36,413 nt of DNA from an uncultured Myxococcales bacterium (GTDB lineage Bacteria; Myxococcota_A; Polyangia; Nannocystales; Nannocystaceae). Under the pieces are notes generated by a model. That model was not told the DNA's origin and did no database searches. It saw only the letters and a program-made list of their open reading frames with translations. Positions 1-8,565 of this stretch are shown here, piece by piece. The translations under genes were made by a program, and so were the position numbers. Each line of letters starts with the position of its first letter. The stretch's first letter is position 1. Where the stretch lies: positions 9,897 to 46,309 of the forward strand of contig CADEGN010000021.1 in NCBI GenBank assembly GCA_902826865.1. The letters run 5' to 3'.

Positions 1-78
1 TTGCCGGGCCATCTTGCCGGGCCATCTTGCCGGGCCATCTTGCCGGGCCATCTTGCCGGGCCATCTTGTTGGGCCATC
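1..78. repeat. 13-bp tandem repeat, six units
   Basis: The unit TTGCCGGGCCATC is repeated head to tail. Five copies (1-65) are exact and the sixth (66-78) differs at two positions. The array begins at the window edge, so more copies may lie to the left. It ends 86 bases before the DUF4266 start codon. Thirteen is not a multiple of three, so the array is unlikely to be coding, although frames pass through it. It may be a minisatellite, a protein-binding array or a transcription-end region of the gene to the left; the sequence alone does not decide. Confidence 0.95.
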
Positions 79-164
79 TCGCCAGAGCAAGACGCGCCGG
101 GACTTCGCGCTCCGCGGGCCGGCGTTGCCCCCCGCCTGCTTGCTGGTGTATGAGGGGGCCGGCG

Positions 165-401
165 ATGTTGCGCTCGCGGTTCTTCGTGCGCTCGTCACGG
201 TCGATCCTCCTCGCGGGATTGGTGGCCAGCGCGTGCGCCGTGGTCGATCAGAACCGACGCGAGTATCTCGCCGATCCGACGATGCAGCTCCAAGACGATC
301 CGCTCGAAGCCCGCGCGGGGCCGAAGTTGTGGACGTCGCGCGAGGGTGCCGCGGGTGGCGATGCGAAACCCGCCGGTGGCGGCTGTGGGTGCTCGAACTG
401 A
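165..401 (+). CDS. DUF4266-type small lipoprotein with GCGC C-terminus
   Basis: This 78-residue protein has an Arg-rich N-terminus, a hydrophobic stretch (about residues 13-22) and Cys24 in a loose lipobox (VASAC), so it is probably a lipoprotein. The body contains REYLADPTMQL, then SREGAAGG, and ends GGGCGCSN, which fits my knowledge of the DUF4266 family. The ATG at 165 was chosen because GAGGGGG lies just upstream and the frame further left runs through the tandem repeat. The next gene (DUF3570) overlaps its end by about 41 nt and a TlpA-like thioredoxin follows. From memory, such trios often sit beside ApbE, the FAD:protein FMN transferase; none is visible here, but the left flank is cut off. 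Function is unknown. The Cys pair could bind metal, carry a modification or be a thioredoxin substrate. Confidence 0.8.
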   Translation: MLRSRFFVRSSRSILLAGLVASACAVVDQNRREYLADPTMQLQDDPLEARAGPKLWTSREGAAGGDAKPAGGGCGCSN

Positions 402-1635
402 GGGCCGCTCCGCGTCGCCGCGCTGGGTGGCTTGGCTGTGTGTGCTGACCATCGCGGCGGGGCCTGCAGGCGTGGAGGCCGGGCGCCCCCGCGCGCTGAG
501 GATCCGACGTCCGCCGAAGATCGAGGACCTTTGGCTACGCTTCACGTTCTTCGATCAGTACGGACGAGGATTCCAATCGAAGGCGGGTCCCCCGCGGGGG
601 CCCGGCTCCGAGCGGTTGATCGTCTATCAGCCAAGCGTGATGCTCGTGGTTCGCCAAGGCAACCCGCGCTGGACCCACCAGATCGCCTTCGCCCTCGACG
701 TCGTCTCGTCGGCATCCGCGGACGGCCTTGACGCGGTGTCGTCGGCCTCCCGCGACAACGAGGCCGGCGAGCTCGACGTGGTGTCGACCTACACTACCGA
801 TGCTGGCACCCAGTGGTCGCTACGCTACGGTTTTCATTTCGAGGAGCCCCTGCGTTCCGGCTTTTTCGGGGTTGGATGGGCCCGCGGCTTTGCCGATGAC
901 AACACCACGATTTCGTACAACTCGCAGTTTGTCTTCGACTCGTTCGACGACATCGATCCGCTTGGCTACAGCGTTGTCGAAGCCCGCCGCTACACCATCA
1001 GCGACAACGTCAGCCTCGCCCAGGTGCTTTCGCCGACGACGCTGCTCGGCGCCTCGTATGGCCTCACGTTCCAGTCAGGGCGGCTTGCGACCACTTGGAA
1101 CTCGGTCTATGTCGAAGATGCGATCAAGAAACACTGCCCCGACGACCCGACCCAAAGCTCGGCATATGACTGTCCCAATCGCCGACCCGAGCGAATGCCG
1201 CCGACGCGGATGCGCCATGCGTTCTCCCTCCAGCTGCTGCAGCACGCGCCACGGACGCGGACGACCGCCAAGCTCGGGTACCGGTACTACATCGATGACT
1301 TCAATCTTCGTGCACATACACCGAGTATCTCGCTCTATCAGTGGCTGGGTCGGCGGGCGTACGTCCGCGTCACATACCGCAACCACCTCCAGACCGGCGT
1401 GTCGTTCTACACCGTCGGCACCCGCACCGAGATCCCCGAAGATATGCCGTTGACGGCCGATTCCGATCTCGCGCCGTTTTCCGCGCATCAGTTCGGCATG
1501 GCGGCGGTGATCTATCTTGTCGGTCCTCGCAGCTTGCGCGGGACTCAAGCCCTCGACATCGGCTACAATCGCTACCAACGCAGCAATGACCTGCGAGTCA
1601 ACGTTTTCTCGATCGGGTATGCGCGTCATTTCTGA
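361..1635 (+). CDS. DUF3570 outer-membrane beta-barrel protein
   Basis: The protein has about 424 residues, with an N-terminal hydrophobic segment (WVAWLCVLTIAAGPAGVEA) resembling a signal peptide. It then shows many alternating, aromatic-rich strands such as TKLGYRYYIDDF-like and RAYVRVTYRNHLQTG segments, and ends in Phe (GYARHF), the usual signal for outer-membrane barrel insertion. Composition and gene context match DUF3570. ATG 361 is used; an in-frame GTG at 346 would add five residues and neither has a strong ribosome site. Its start overlaps the DUF4266 gene and its end overlaps the thioredoxin gene by 17 nt, so the three are almost certainly co-translated. The role is unknown; an outer-membrane partner of the small lipoprotein is an inference from linkage. 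Confidence 0.8.
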   Translation: MRNPPVAAVGARTEGRSASPRWVAWLCVLTIAAGPAGVEAGRPRALRIRRPPKIEDLWLRFTFFDQYGRGFQSKAGPPRGPGSERLIVYQPSVMLVVRQGNPRWTHQIAFALDVVSSASADGLDAVSSASRDNEAGELDVVSTYTTDAGTQWSLRYGFHFEEPLRSGFFGVGWARGFADDNTTISYNSQFVFDSFDDIDPLGYSVVEARRYTISDNVSLAQVLSPTTLLGASYGLTFQSGRLATTWNSVYVEDAIKKHCPDDPTQSSAYDCPNRRPERMPPTRMRHAFSLQLLQHAPRTRTTAKLGYRYYIDDFNLRAHTPSISLYQWLGRRAYVRVTYRNHLQTGVSFYTVGTRTEIPEDMPLTADSDLAPFSAHQFGMAAVIYLVGPRSLRGTQALDIGYNRYQRSNDLRVNVFSIGYARHF

Positions 1636-2128
1636 GGCCGCGCCCTGGTCGTGCCCGCGCCGCCGCACGTGGATGGCCGGGCTCATCGCGGCCATGGCCT
1701 GCCGCCCCCGCGATTCTGTCCGTGTGCCCGACGCGGACGGCACCTGGCCGCTTCGGCCCGGGGAAGTTCCGCTGTCCGACCGCATCGCCGGGCGTGTGGC
1801 GGTGATCGACTTCTGGGCGACGTGGTGCGAGCCTTGCCGCGCGTCGATCCCCAAGGTCGTGGCGTTTGCTGCGGCCCACGCCCGGGTCGACATCGTGGTG
1901 GTGGGCGTGCATGTGGGACAAGGCTACGATGACGCGGCGCTGTTCGCCCAGGAGGCGGGGATCGCCTACCCGCTGTACGCCGATCCGGAATACCGCTACG
2001 CCGAGCGCATGGGCGCCCGCCGCGTGCCCACCGTGCTCGTCTTGAATCGGGATGCGCGCGTGGTCGCGCGTGGCCCGGAGCTGGACGACAGCCTGATTGG
2101 GGCCGCGACCGATCTGCTGGACCGGTGA
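1619..2128 (+). CDS. TlpA-like thioredoxin-fold protein
   Basis: This is a 169-residue predicted envelope thiol-disulfide oxidoreductase. The N-terminal hydrophobic stretch (AGLIAAMAC, Cys28) may be a lipoprotein signal or uncleaved anchor. The thioredoxin fold follows, with the active site WCEPC (Cys70, Cys73) after VAVIDFWAT, and the cis-proline motif RRVPTVLVL near the C-terminus. ATG 1619 overlaps the DUF3570 stop by 17 nt; ATG 1673 (MAGLIAAMAC) is an alternative that puts the signal right at the N-terminus. In this operon a natural role would be keeping the cysteines of the DUF4266 protein reduced, or passing electrons to the partner proteins; that is inference. Confidence 0.85.
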   Translation: MRVISEAAPWSCPRRRTWMAGLIAAMACRPRDSVRVPDADGTWPLRPGEVPLSDRIAGRVAVIDFWATWCEPCRASIPKVVAFAAAHARVDIVVVGVHVGQGYDDAALFAQEAGIAYPLYADPEYRYAERMGARRVPTVLVLNRDARVVARGPELDDSLIGAATDLLDR

Positions 2129-2219
2129 AAATGGGGCGCTGGGGGGGGGCAGATTCAAGTTTGCCGTGGGTTCATCCGAAAGATCAGTCCATCGCCAACG
2201 CGAGACTCTCCGAGCGGCC

Positions 2220-3767
2220 ATGGCAAACGAGCTCCGCATTCCCTCTCCTCCTCAAGCCCTGACGAAGGTGATCCAGACCGCGTCGGATCCGCGGGCGCCA
2301 ACGGTCGCTGTCGCGAAGGCGGTCAGTAGCGAACCGGGCCTGTCGGTCCAGCTGCTGCGCATCGTCAACTCGAGCGTCTACCGTCGCGGCGTTGCCATCT
2401 CGACGGTTGAACGCGCCGTCGCGATGCTCGGCAATCGGGCGTTGCGGAACCTGGCCCTGTGCGTCGCCGTCCAGAACTGCGTGCGCGGGAAGATCGGCAA
2501 GTTCGATTTGAATCGGTTCTGGGAAGACTCCCTGCGCCGCGCCGTGGCTGCTCGCATCCTCGCCGACCGTTTCGCCGCCGCCGAAGTCGATCCGACGGAG
2601 GCGTTCACCTTCGGGCTGTTGCAGGATCTCGGGGTGCTCGCCTTGGTGCAGACAAAACCCGAGCACATCGAGGCGTGGATGGCTGCCGCGGGTCGCCTCG
2701 GCGACGACCGGAGGTTGGTCGAGCAGAAAACCTTCGGCATCGCCCACGACGAGGTCGCCGAACAGCTGATCAGCGTGTGGTCACTCCCGCCGGAGCTTGC
2801 GACGCCGATGCGTTACCACCATCGCCCGGCGGCGGCCCCACCGGAGTATCGCCGCGCCGCGCAGATCGCTGGGCAGGCGGAGTTGCTCGCCCAGGTGCTC
2901 AGCGCCACCGACAAGCGCGCGGCACTGGGCGCTGCGCGGGCAGGCCTAGCGCGGGAGGCCAACCTCGATGCCGAGACGGTCGATCAGCTGGTGGATCAGG
3001 TATCCGCAAGCGTCGACGAGGTTGCGGGGGAGCTCGGCTTCCGCGTCGGCCGTCAGCCGACGATGGAGGAGATCCTCTCGCAGGCCAACGCCGGCCTCGT
3101 GGAGCTCAATCTGACCTACGAGGAGGTCGTGCGCCGGCTCGAGCGGACCTTGGCGGAGAAGGAAGAGCTCGCCCAACAGCTCGCCGCCCGCAACCGCGAA
3201 CTTGAGCAGCTTTCGATCACCGATGCGCTTACCAACTTGCCCAACCGCCGCGCGTTGTCGGGGCGTTTGACGTACGAGCTTGGGCGAATCGCGGGGTCAG
3301 GCGGGTCGATCGCGTTCGTCATGGGTGATCTCGATCGCTTCAAGTCGGTCAACGATACATGGGGGCACGAGTTTGGCGACGCGGTGCTAAAGGCGGCGGC
3401 GAAAGCCCTACGGACCGCCGCCCGCGCGAGTGACCTGGTCGCGCGCATCGGTGGCGAGGAGTTTGGCACCGTGCTGGTCGACGTCGACCTCGCGACGGCG
3501 CAGAAGATCGCCGACGCGTTGCGCCTGGCGGTTGCCGAGGTCCGCACCCCTTGCCCCGACGGGCAGACCCGTACGTTTACAATCTCGCTCGGGCTGGCCT
3601 GGATCGGGGGGACCGCGAGCCAGAAGTTCGACGCCGATGCGATCGCCGCGACGCTCTACCGCACGGCCGATCGAGCGCTCTACGACGCGAAGGAGGCCGG
3701 ACGCAACCGCGTGTGCGTGGCGCCTTCGGTCGTCGGTTGGGGCGAAGCGCCCGCGCGGGCCGCGTGA
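2220..3767 (+). CDS. HDOD-GGDEF protein, probable diguanylate cyclase
   Basis: This is a 515-residue cytoplasmic protein. Residues about 5-205 form an HDOD domain (metal-free HD relative), with the typical VQLLRIVNSSVYRRG and STVERAVAMLGNRALRNL segments. A helical linker and a coiled coil (about 305-340, EELAQQLAARNRELEQL) lead to a GGDEF domain. The active-site motif is intact as GGEEF (411-415), with DLDRFKSVNDTWGH upstream and an inhibitory-site RASD at 402-405. It should therefore make c-di-GMP and be product-inhibited. ATG 2220 begins at the conserved start of HDOD; the longer open frame runs back into the preceding gene and looks non-coding. Two PilZ proteins in the window are possible receivers, though not linked by operon. 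Confidence 0.9.
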   Translation: MANELRIPSPPQALTKVIQTASDPRAPTVAVAKAVSSEPGLSVQLLRIVNSSVYRRGVAISTVERAVAMLGNRALRNLALCVAVQNCVRGKIGKFDLNRFWEDSLRRAVAARILADRFAAAEVDPTEAFTFGLLQDLGVLALVQTKPEHIEAWMAAAGRLGDDRRLVEQKTFGIAHDEVAEQLISVWSLPPELATPMRYHHRPAAAPPEYRRAAQIAGQAELLAQVLSATDKRAALGAARAGLAREANLDAETVDQLVDQVSASVDEVAGELGFRVGRQPTMEEILSQANAGLVELNLTYEEVVRRLERTLAEKEELAQQLAARNRELEQLSITDALTNLPNRRALSGRLTYELGRIAGSGGSIAFVMGDLDRFKSVNDTWGHEFGDAVLKAAAKALRTAARASDLVARIGGEEFGTVLVDVDLATAQKIADALRLAVAEVRTPCPDGQTRTFTISLGLAWIGGTASQKFDADAIAATLYRTADRALYDAKEAGRNRVCVAPSVVGWGEAPARAA

Positions 3768-3774
3768 GCGTCGC

Positions 3775-3794
3775 GGCCGCGCCACGGCGCGGCC
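3775..3794 (+). terminator. Hairpin just after the HDOD-GGDEF gene
   Basis: A perfect 8-bp stem GGCCGCGC / GCGCGGCC encloses a CACG loop, starting 8 nt after the stop codon. No T-run follows, so it is a candidate transcription end or mRNA 3' stabiliser rather than a classic intrinsic terminator. Confidence 0.45.
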
Positions 3795-3819
3795 ACAGGT
3801 AGACGGCGAGTTTGGCGGC

Positions 3820-3837
3820 GGCGCACGAACGTGCGCC
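3820..3837 (+). other. Second hairpin upstream of gcvP
   Basis: A perfect 7-bp stem GGCGCAC / GTGCGCC encloses a GAAC loop. It lies 62 nt before the gcvP start and upstream of the candidate -10, so it may be a binding site or part of the terminator region. I do not recognise a glycine riboswitch in the 132-nt gap. Confidence 0.35.
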
Positions 3838-3878
3838 ACAACACGTGGCCCCCGTGCGGCGCGGAGGCTTGCCGGCGG

Positions 3879-3884
3879 TATGGT
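3879..3884 (+). promoter_or_regulatory. Candidate -10 box of gcvP
   Basis: TATGGT lies 15 nt before the gcvP ATG and fits the TAnnnT pattern seen before other genes here. I see no good -35 element, so this is tentative. Confidence 0.3.
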
Positions 3885-3899
3885 GGGTTTGCTACCGCC

Positions 3900-6785
3900 A
3901 TGTCCAGTGCATCGTCGCGCGAGATCTTGCGACCCCTCGACACCTTCGTTCGCCGCCATCTCGGACCATCCGACACCCAAGTCGCCGAGATGCTTGCGAC
4001 CCTCGGGCTGCCCGATACCGACGCCCTCGTTGCGCGCACGATCCCGCCGTCGATCCGGATGGCGGGCCCGCTCGACCTGGGGCCGGGCCGCGGGGAGGCC
4101 GAGCTACTCGACGAGCTGCGGCTGAAGGTCGGCAAGAACCGGGTGCTGCGCTCGTTCCTCGGCCTCGGGTACCACGCCTGCTTTGTGCCCGGCGTGATCG
4201 AGCGCAACATCCTGTGCAACCCCGGCTGGTACACGGCCTACACGCCGTACCAGGCCGAGATCGCCCAGGGGCGGCTCGAAGCGCTGCTGAACTTCCAGAC
4301 GATGGTCGCCGATCTTACCGCGTTGCCCCTGGCCAACGCGTCGCTCCTCGACGAGGGCACTGCGGCTGCCGAGGCGATGGCGATGTGCCACCGGCTCGTC
4401 CCCGGAGATCGCGATGTCTTCGTGGTCGATGAGGCCTGCCACCCGCAGACGATCGCCGTCCTCCAAACCCGGGCAGCCGCCCTGGGACTGCGCATCATCG
4501 TCGCTTCGACGGAGGACTTTGATTTTTCAGCGGTCGCGCCCTTCGGGGCGTTGCTGCAGGTGCCCGATACTTACGGCAACATTTTCGATGCCGAGCCCAC
4601 GGTTGCGAAGCTTCACGCGGCCGGGGGTCTCGCGGTCATTGCGACCGACCTGCTCGCGCTCACGATGATCCGGCCGCCGGGCGAATACGGCGCTGATGTT
4701 GCGATCGGCTCGGCCCAGCGCTTCGGCGTCCCGATGGGCTTTGGCGGCCCGCACGCGGCCTTCCTCGCGACCAAAGACGAGCACCGGCGGCAGATTCCGG
4801 GTCGAGTGATCGGCGTGTCGCGCGACAGCGCCGGGCGATCGGCGCTGCGCATGGCGATGCAAACCCGCGAGCAACACGTCCGCCGCGAGAAGGCCACTAG
4901 CAACATCTGTACTGCGCAGGTGTTACTCGCGGTCATGTCGGGGATGTACGCGGTCTACCACGGGCCTGCGGGCCTGCGCGCCATCGCCGAGCGCACCCAC
5001 GCCGCTGCGGTGATGTTGGCCCAAGCCGCCGCTGAACTGGGGCACGTACCGCCGCGGGGTGCGTTCTTCGACACGATCACGATCGAGCTCGCGGGCGTGT
5101 CCGCGGACGAGGTTGTCGCGCGGGCAGAAACGGCGGGGATCAACCTGCGTCGGATCGACAGTCGCCGTGTCGGGGTGGCGTTCGACGAGACGGTGACGGA
5201 AACCGATCTGCGTCGCGTGATCGCGGCGCTCGGCGGGCAAGTCGACGTCCAGCTCGACCGGTTCGCCGCGACCGCCATAGCTCCGCTGCCGGCCCCGCAC
5301 GCCCGCACAAGCCCGTATTTGCAGCACCCGGTGTTCAACAGCTACCACGCCGAGCACGAAATGCTCCGCTACATCCGTCGCCTGGAGGCGCGGGATCTAT
5401 CGCTGACCACCTCGATGATCCCGCTCGGCTCCTGCACGATGAAGCTCAACGCAACGTCCGAGATGGTGCCGGTCACCTGGCCAGAGATCGCCGGCCTGCA
5501 CCCGTTTGCGCCGGCGAGGCAGGTCGAAGGGTATCTTGAGATGCTCGGCGAGCTCCAATGCCAGCTGGCCGCGATCACGGGATTTGAGGCGATCTCGCTC
5601 ATGCCCAATGCGGGGTCCCAGGGCGAATACGCCGGACTGCTCGTCATCGCCGCCTACCATCGCGCACGCGGCGAGGCCCATCGCAACGTGTGCCTGATCC
5701 CCGTATCGGCCCACGGCACCAACCCGGCCAGCGCGATCATGGCCGGGATGCGCGTCGTGATCGTCGCGTGCGATGCCAAGGGCAACATCGACGTCGCCGA
5801 TCTGCGGGCCAAGGCGGCCGAGCACGCCAACGAACTGGCGGCGCTCATGGTGACGTATCCGTCGACGCACGGCGTGTTCGAATCGGCGATCCGCGAGATC
5901 TGCGAGATCATCCACGCGCACGGCGCACAGGTCTATCTCGATGGCGCCAACATGAACGCGCAGGTCGGGCTTTGCCGCCCCGGGGACTACGGCGCCGACG
6001 TTTGCCACCTTAACCTCCACAAGACCTTCTGCATCCCGCACGGCGGGGGCGGGCCGGGCATGGGTCCGATCGGCGTGAAGAGCCACCTCGCGCGATTTCT
6101 CCCGCGACACCCGATGGCGAACGTCGGCGGCGAGCACGGGATCGGGCCGGTCGCGGCCGCGCCGTTCGGTAGCGCGAGCATCCTGCCGATCTCCTATGTG
6201 TACATCGCCCTGATGGGCAGCGCTGGGCTGCGCCGCGCCACGGAGATGGCGATTCTCAACGCCAACTACATGGCCGCGCGCCTAGCTCCGCATTTTCCCA
6301 TCCTCTATCGAGGTGACACGGGCATGGTCGCGCACGAGTTCATCGTCGATCTGCGGCCGTTCAAAGCCAGCGCCGGGATCGAGGCGGAGGACGTGGCCAA
6401 GCGCCTGATGGACTACGGGTTCCACGCGCCGACGATGTCGTTTCCGGTCCCCGGCACCCTGATGATCGAGCCAACGGAGAGCGAATCAAAGCACGAGCTC
6501 GATCGCCTGTGCGACGCACTCATCGCGATTCGAGCCGAGATCGCCAAGGTCGAAGTTGGCACGTGGAGCCGCACCGACAATCCGCTCGTCAACGCTCCGC
6601 ACACCGTTGCGGCGGTGATGGCGGACAGTTGGTCGCACCCGTATTCGCGGGAGGTCGCTGCGTGGCCAGCCGAATGGGTCAAGGCCCACAAGTTCTGGCC
6701 GGCGGTGGCGCGCATCGACAATGCCTACGGCGATCGCCACCTCGTCTGCAGCTGTCCGCCAATGGCGGACTACGCCGCCGAGTGA
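3900..6785 (+). CDS. gcvP: Glycine dehydrogenase (decarboxylating), P-protein
   Basis: This 961-residue protein is a full-length single-chain P-protein of the glycine cleavage system. It decarboxylates glycine with PLP and transfers the aminomethyl group to lipoyl-GcvH. Both homologous halves are present. The N-half contains [15 protein letters not shown] and [19 protein letters not shown]; the C-half contains [18 protein letters not shown] and the PLP-lysine motif [18 protein letters not shown] (Lys708). ATG 3900 opens the expected N-terminus ([12 protein letters not shown]). The gene is alone here: gcvT, gcvH and lpd are not adjacent, so the rest of the system must be elsewhere. It converges with the phosphatase gene, leaving 19 nt between stops. 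Confidence 0.97.
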   Translation: MSSASSREILRPLDTFVRRHLGPSDTQVAEMLATLGLPDTDALVARTIPPSIRMAGPLDLGPGRGEAELLDELRLKVGKNRVLRSFLGLGYHACFVPGVIERNILCNPGWYTAYTPYQAEIAQGRLEALLNFQTMVADLTALPLANASLLDEGTAAAEAMAMCHRLVPGDRDVFVVDEACHPQTIAVLQTRAAALGLRIIVASTEDFDFSAVAPFGALLQVPDTYGNIFDAEPTVAKLHAAGGLAVIATDLLALTMIRPPGEYGADVAIGSAQRFGVPMGFGGPHAAFLATKDEHRRQIPGRVIGVSRDSAGRSALRMAMQTREQHVRREKATSNICTAQVLLAVMSGMYAVYHGPAGLRAIAERTHAAAVMLAQAAAELGHVPPRGAFFDTITIELAGVSADEVVARAETAGINLRRIDSRRVGVAFDETVTETDLRRVIAALGGQVDVQLDRFAATAIAPLPAPHARTSPYLQHPVFNSYHAEHEMLRYIRRLEARDLSLTTSMIPLGSCTMKLNATSEMVPVTWPEIAGLHPFAPARQVEGYLEMLGELQCQLAAITGFEAISLMPNAGSQGEYAGLLVIAAYHRARGEAHRNVCLIPVSAHGTNPASAIMAGMRVVIVACDAKGNIDVADLRAKAAEHANELAALMVTYPSTHGVFESAIREICEIIHAHGAQVYLDGANMNAQVGLCRPGDYGADVCHLNLHKTFCIPHGGGGPGMGPIGVKSHLARFLPRHPMANVGGEHGIGPVAAAPFGSASILPISYVYIALMGSAGLRRATEMAILNANYMAARLAPHFPILYRGDTGMVAHEFIVDLRPFKASAGIEAEDVAKRLMDYGFHAPTMSFPVPGTLMIEPTESESKHELDRLCDALIAIRAEIAKVEVGTWSRTDNPLVNAPHTVAAVMADSWSHPYSREVAAWPAEWVKAHKFWPAVARIDNAYGDRHLVCSCPPMADYAAE

Positions 6786-6804
6786 AGCAGGCACCGGGGT
6801 TGGC

Positions 6805-7560
6805 TCAAGTGAGCTCGACCAGCAGGGTGGTGATGTTGTCCTTGCCACCCTTGGCGTTCGCGAAGCGAATCGACTCAAGCACCGCGTCCTCGACCTCGAG
6901 GTCGAGGAAGTAGCGCATTTCCTCCATCGACTCGACGTATCCGTGGAAGCCGTCGGAGCAGAGCACCAGTCGGTCGCTGGCGAACAGCGGGACCGGCATG
7001 GTGTCGACTTCGACGTAGTCCTTGTGCCCGACGGCGCGGGTGATCACGTTGCGCGCGCGGGACTTCTGCGCCTGGTCGGGCGTGATGAGCCCGTGCTTGA
7101 GTTGGTAGTTGATGAGCGTGTGGTCCTCGGTGATCTGCTCCACATTGCTCTGGCGGACGAGATACACGCGCGAGTCGCCAACCTGACCGACGATGCCGAG
7201 CTTGCCGCAAACAAGCAGAACCGACGCCGTTGTGCTCATGCCGCGCTGCTCTGGGTCGAGCTGGCCCATGGTGTGAACCATGTAGCAGGCGTTTTGGATC
7301 GCACCGCGGACGATCTGGCACAGCTGACCTGCGCGGGCGGTGGGATCGCCGACCGCGGCTTCCCGGATCGTCGGCTCGTGGCGTTTCACCCACTCCCATA
7401 CCAGCTCGACGGTTTCCTGGCTGGCGACCTCGCCCTTGGCGCGGCCGCCCACGCCGTCGGCCACAACGAAGAGCCCGAGATCGGGATCCGCGAGATGGGC
7501 GTCCTCATTGTGATCACGGGCCAGGCCGGTGTCGGTATGGCCAAAGTAGCGGATTTGCAT
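6805..7560 (-). CDS. PP2C-family Ser/Thr protein phosphatase
   Basis: This 251-residue soluble PP2C phosphatase is of the bacterial PrpC/Stp type. It dephosphorylates Ser/Thr phosphoproteins using two Mn/Mg ions. The metal-binding motifs are intact: RDHNEDAH (about 15-22), VVADGVGG (32-39), GDSRVYLVR, LCSDGF and the C-terminal GGKDNITTLL. Length and order match the family, with no membrane segment or extra domain. No partner kinase is adjacent. A TAGGCT box 16 nt upstream of the ATG is a possible promoter; it overlaps the end of the RluA-type gene. Confidence 0.95.
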   Translation of the reverse strand: MQIRYFGHTDTGLARDHNEDAHLADPDLGLFVVADGVGGRAKGEVASQETVELVWEWVKRHEPTIREAAVGDPTARAGQLCQIVRGAIQNACYMVHTMGQLDPEQRGMSTTASVLLVCGKLGIVGQVGDSRVYLVRQSNVEQITEDHTLINYQLKHGLITPDQAQKSRARNVITRAVGHKDYVEVDTMPVPLFASDRLVLCSDGFHGYVESMEEMRYFLDLEVEDAVLESIRFANAKGGKDNITTLLVELT

Positions 7561-7576
7561 TTCGCGGTTGTCCCCG

Positions 7577-7582
7577 AGCCTA
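7577..7582 (-). promoter_or_regulatory. Candidate -10 box of the PP2C gene
   Basis: On the minus strand TGATAGGCT reads as an extended -10 (TGn plus TAGGCT), 16 nt before the phosphatase ATG. No clear -35 is visible. Confidence 0.35.
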
Positions 7583-8563
7583 TCACGGCGCTCGGTCGTC
7601 CGCCCATGGCCGCCACGGCGTGCCGCCGGGCGTCAGGGCGAACGCCGCCGGCGCGGGGGCCTTCGCTGCCGGCTCGTCCGGCAGGGTTGCCCGCAGATCC
7701 AGCAGGGCGCAGTGCAGCAGCGTCGCGCCGGGCGAGCCGCCGTAGCGGGCGTCGCCCACGATCGGCCAACCGAGGTGTGCGAGATGGACACGCGCCTGAT
7801 GCCGGTACCCCGTGTGCAGCCACACCGCGACCAGCCGCCACCTATCGTCGCCGTCGTGCGCGAGCGGTAAAACGGTCGAACGGGTGATCCGCCCGTCCGC
7901 GCGCACGCGGACGCCCGCACGCGTGTCTGCGCGGCCGAGCGGAAGGTCTAGCTGCAACGGTTGTGCGGATTGCGGCTGTGGCAGTGAGGAAGGCACGGGG
8001 CAGGGCAGCGGCGCCGGCCGCCCGACCCACCGCGCAGCGGTGCCCCGCTCGCACACCGCCACGTACAGCTTGATCGTCCCGCGGTGGGCGAGGGCAGTGC
8101 GTCCCGCTGCCCAGGCCGTGGGCCCGCGCGCGAACGCGACAACCCCGGTCGTCTCCCGATCGAGGCGATGGATCGCACCACCTTCGCGGGGATCAGGGGA
8201 GGCCGCAGCGCATTCGGGATGCACGCGCGCCACGGCGTCGGCGACGCTGGGCGGATCATCGGGACGCAAGCGATGGGTGTGCACGCCGGCGGGTTTGTCG
8301 ATGTATACGAACGCCTCGCTGCACGCAACGATGCGCACGGCTGTCGGCTCCTCGTGGGCGGGGACAGTTAGCTCGAGGCGCATGCCCAAAAGCACGCGGG
8401 TCGACGCGGACGCGCGGTGGCGGTCGATCCACAGCGCCCCGGCCTGCGCGAGCGCCCGGGCAGCGCGGCGCGACAGCCCCGAAACGCGTCGGCCGAGCAC
8501 GACATCGGCGCGCTCTCCAACGTCTTGGGGATCGGTGATTGTCAGTCCGATCGTCGAGGGCAT
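7583..8563 (-). CDS. RluA-family pseudouridine synthase
   Basis: This 326-residue protein is a predicted rRNA or tRNA pseudouridine synthase. The N-terminal part (about 15-70) resembles an S4 RNA-binding domain. The catalytic core contains VYIDKPAGVHTH and the HRLDRETTG motif with catalytic Asp135, and later LHTGYRHQARVHLAHLGWPIVGDARYG, typical of RluA/RluC/RluD. Which uridine it modifies cannot be read from the sequence. The middle carries a Pro/Gln-rich insertion (about 195-210). ATG 8563 begins 2 nt after the moeA stop codon, so it is probably translationally coupled. The longer open frame upstream is the reverse-frame shadow of moeA. Confidence 0.92.
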   Translation of the reverse strand: MPSTIGLTITDPQDVGERADVVLGRRVSGLSRRAARALAQAGALWIDRHRASASTRVLLGMRLELTVPAHEEPTAVRIVACSEAFVYIDKPAGVHTHRLRPDDPPSVADAVARVHPECAAASPDPREGGAIHRLDRETTGVVAFARGPTAWAAGRTALAHRGTIKLYVAVCERGTAARWVGRPAPLPCPVPSSLPQPQSAQPLQLDLPLGRADTRAGVRVRADGRITRSTVLPLAHDGDDRWRLVAVWLHTGYRHQARVHLAHLGWPIVGDARYGGSPGATLLHCALLDLRATLPDEPAAKAPAPAAFALTPGGTPWRPWADDRAP

Positions 8564-8565
8564 GG

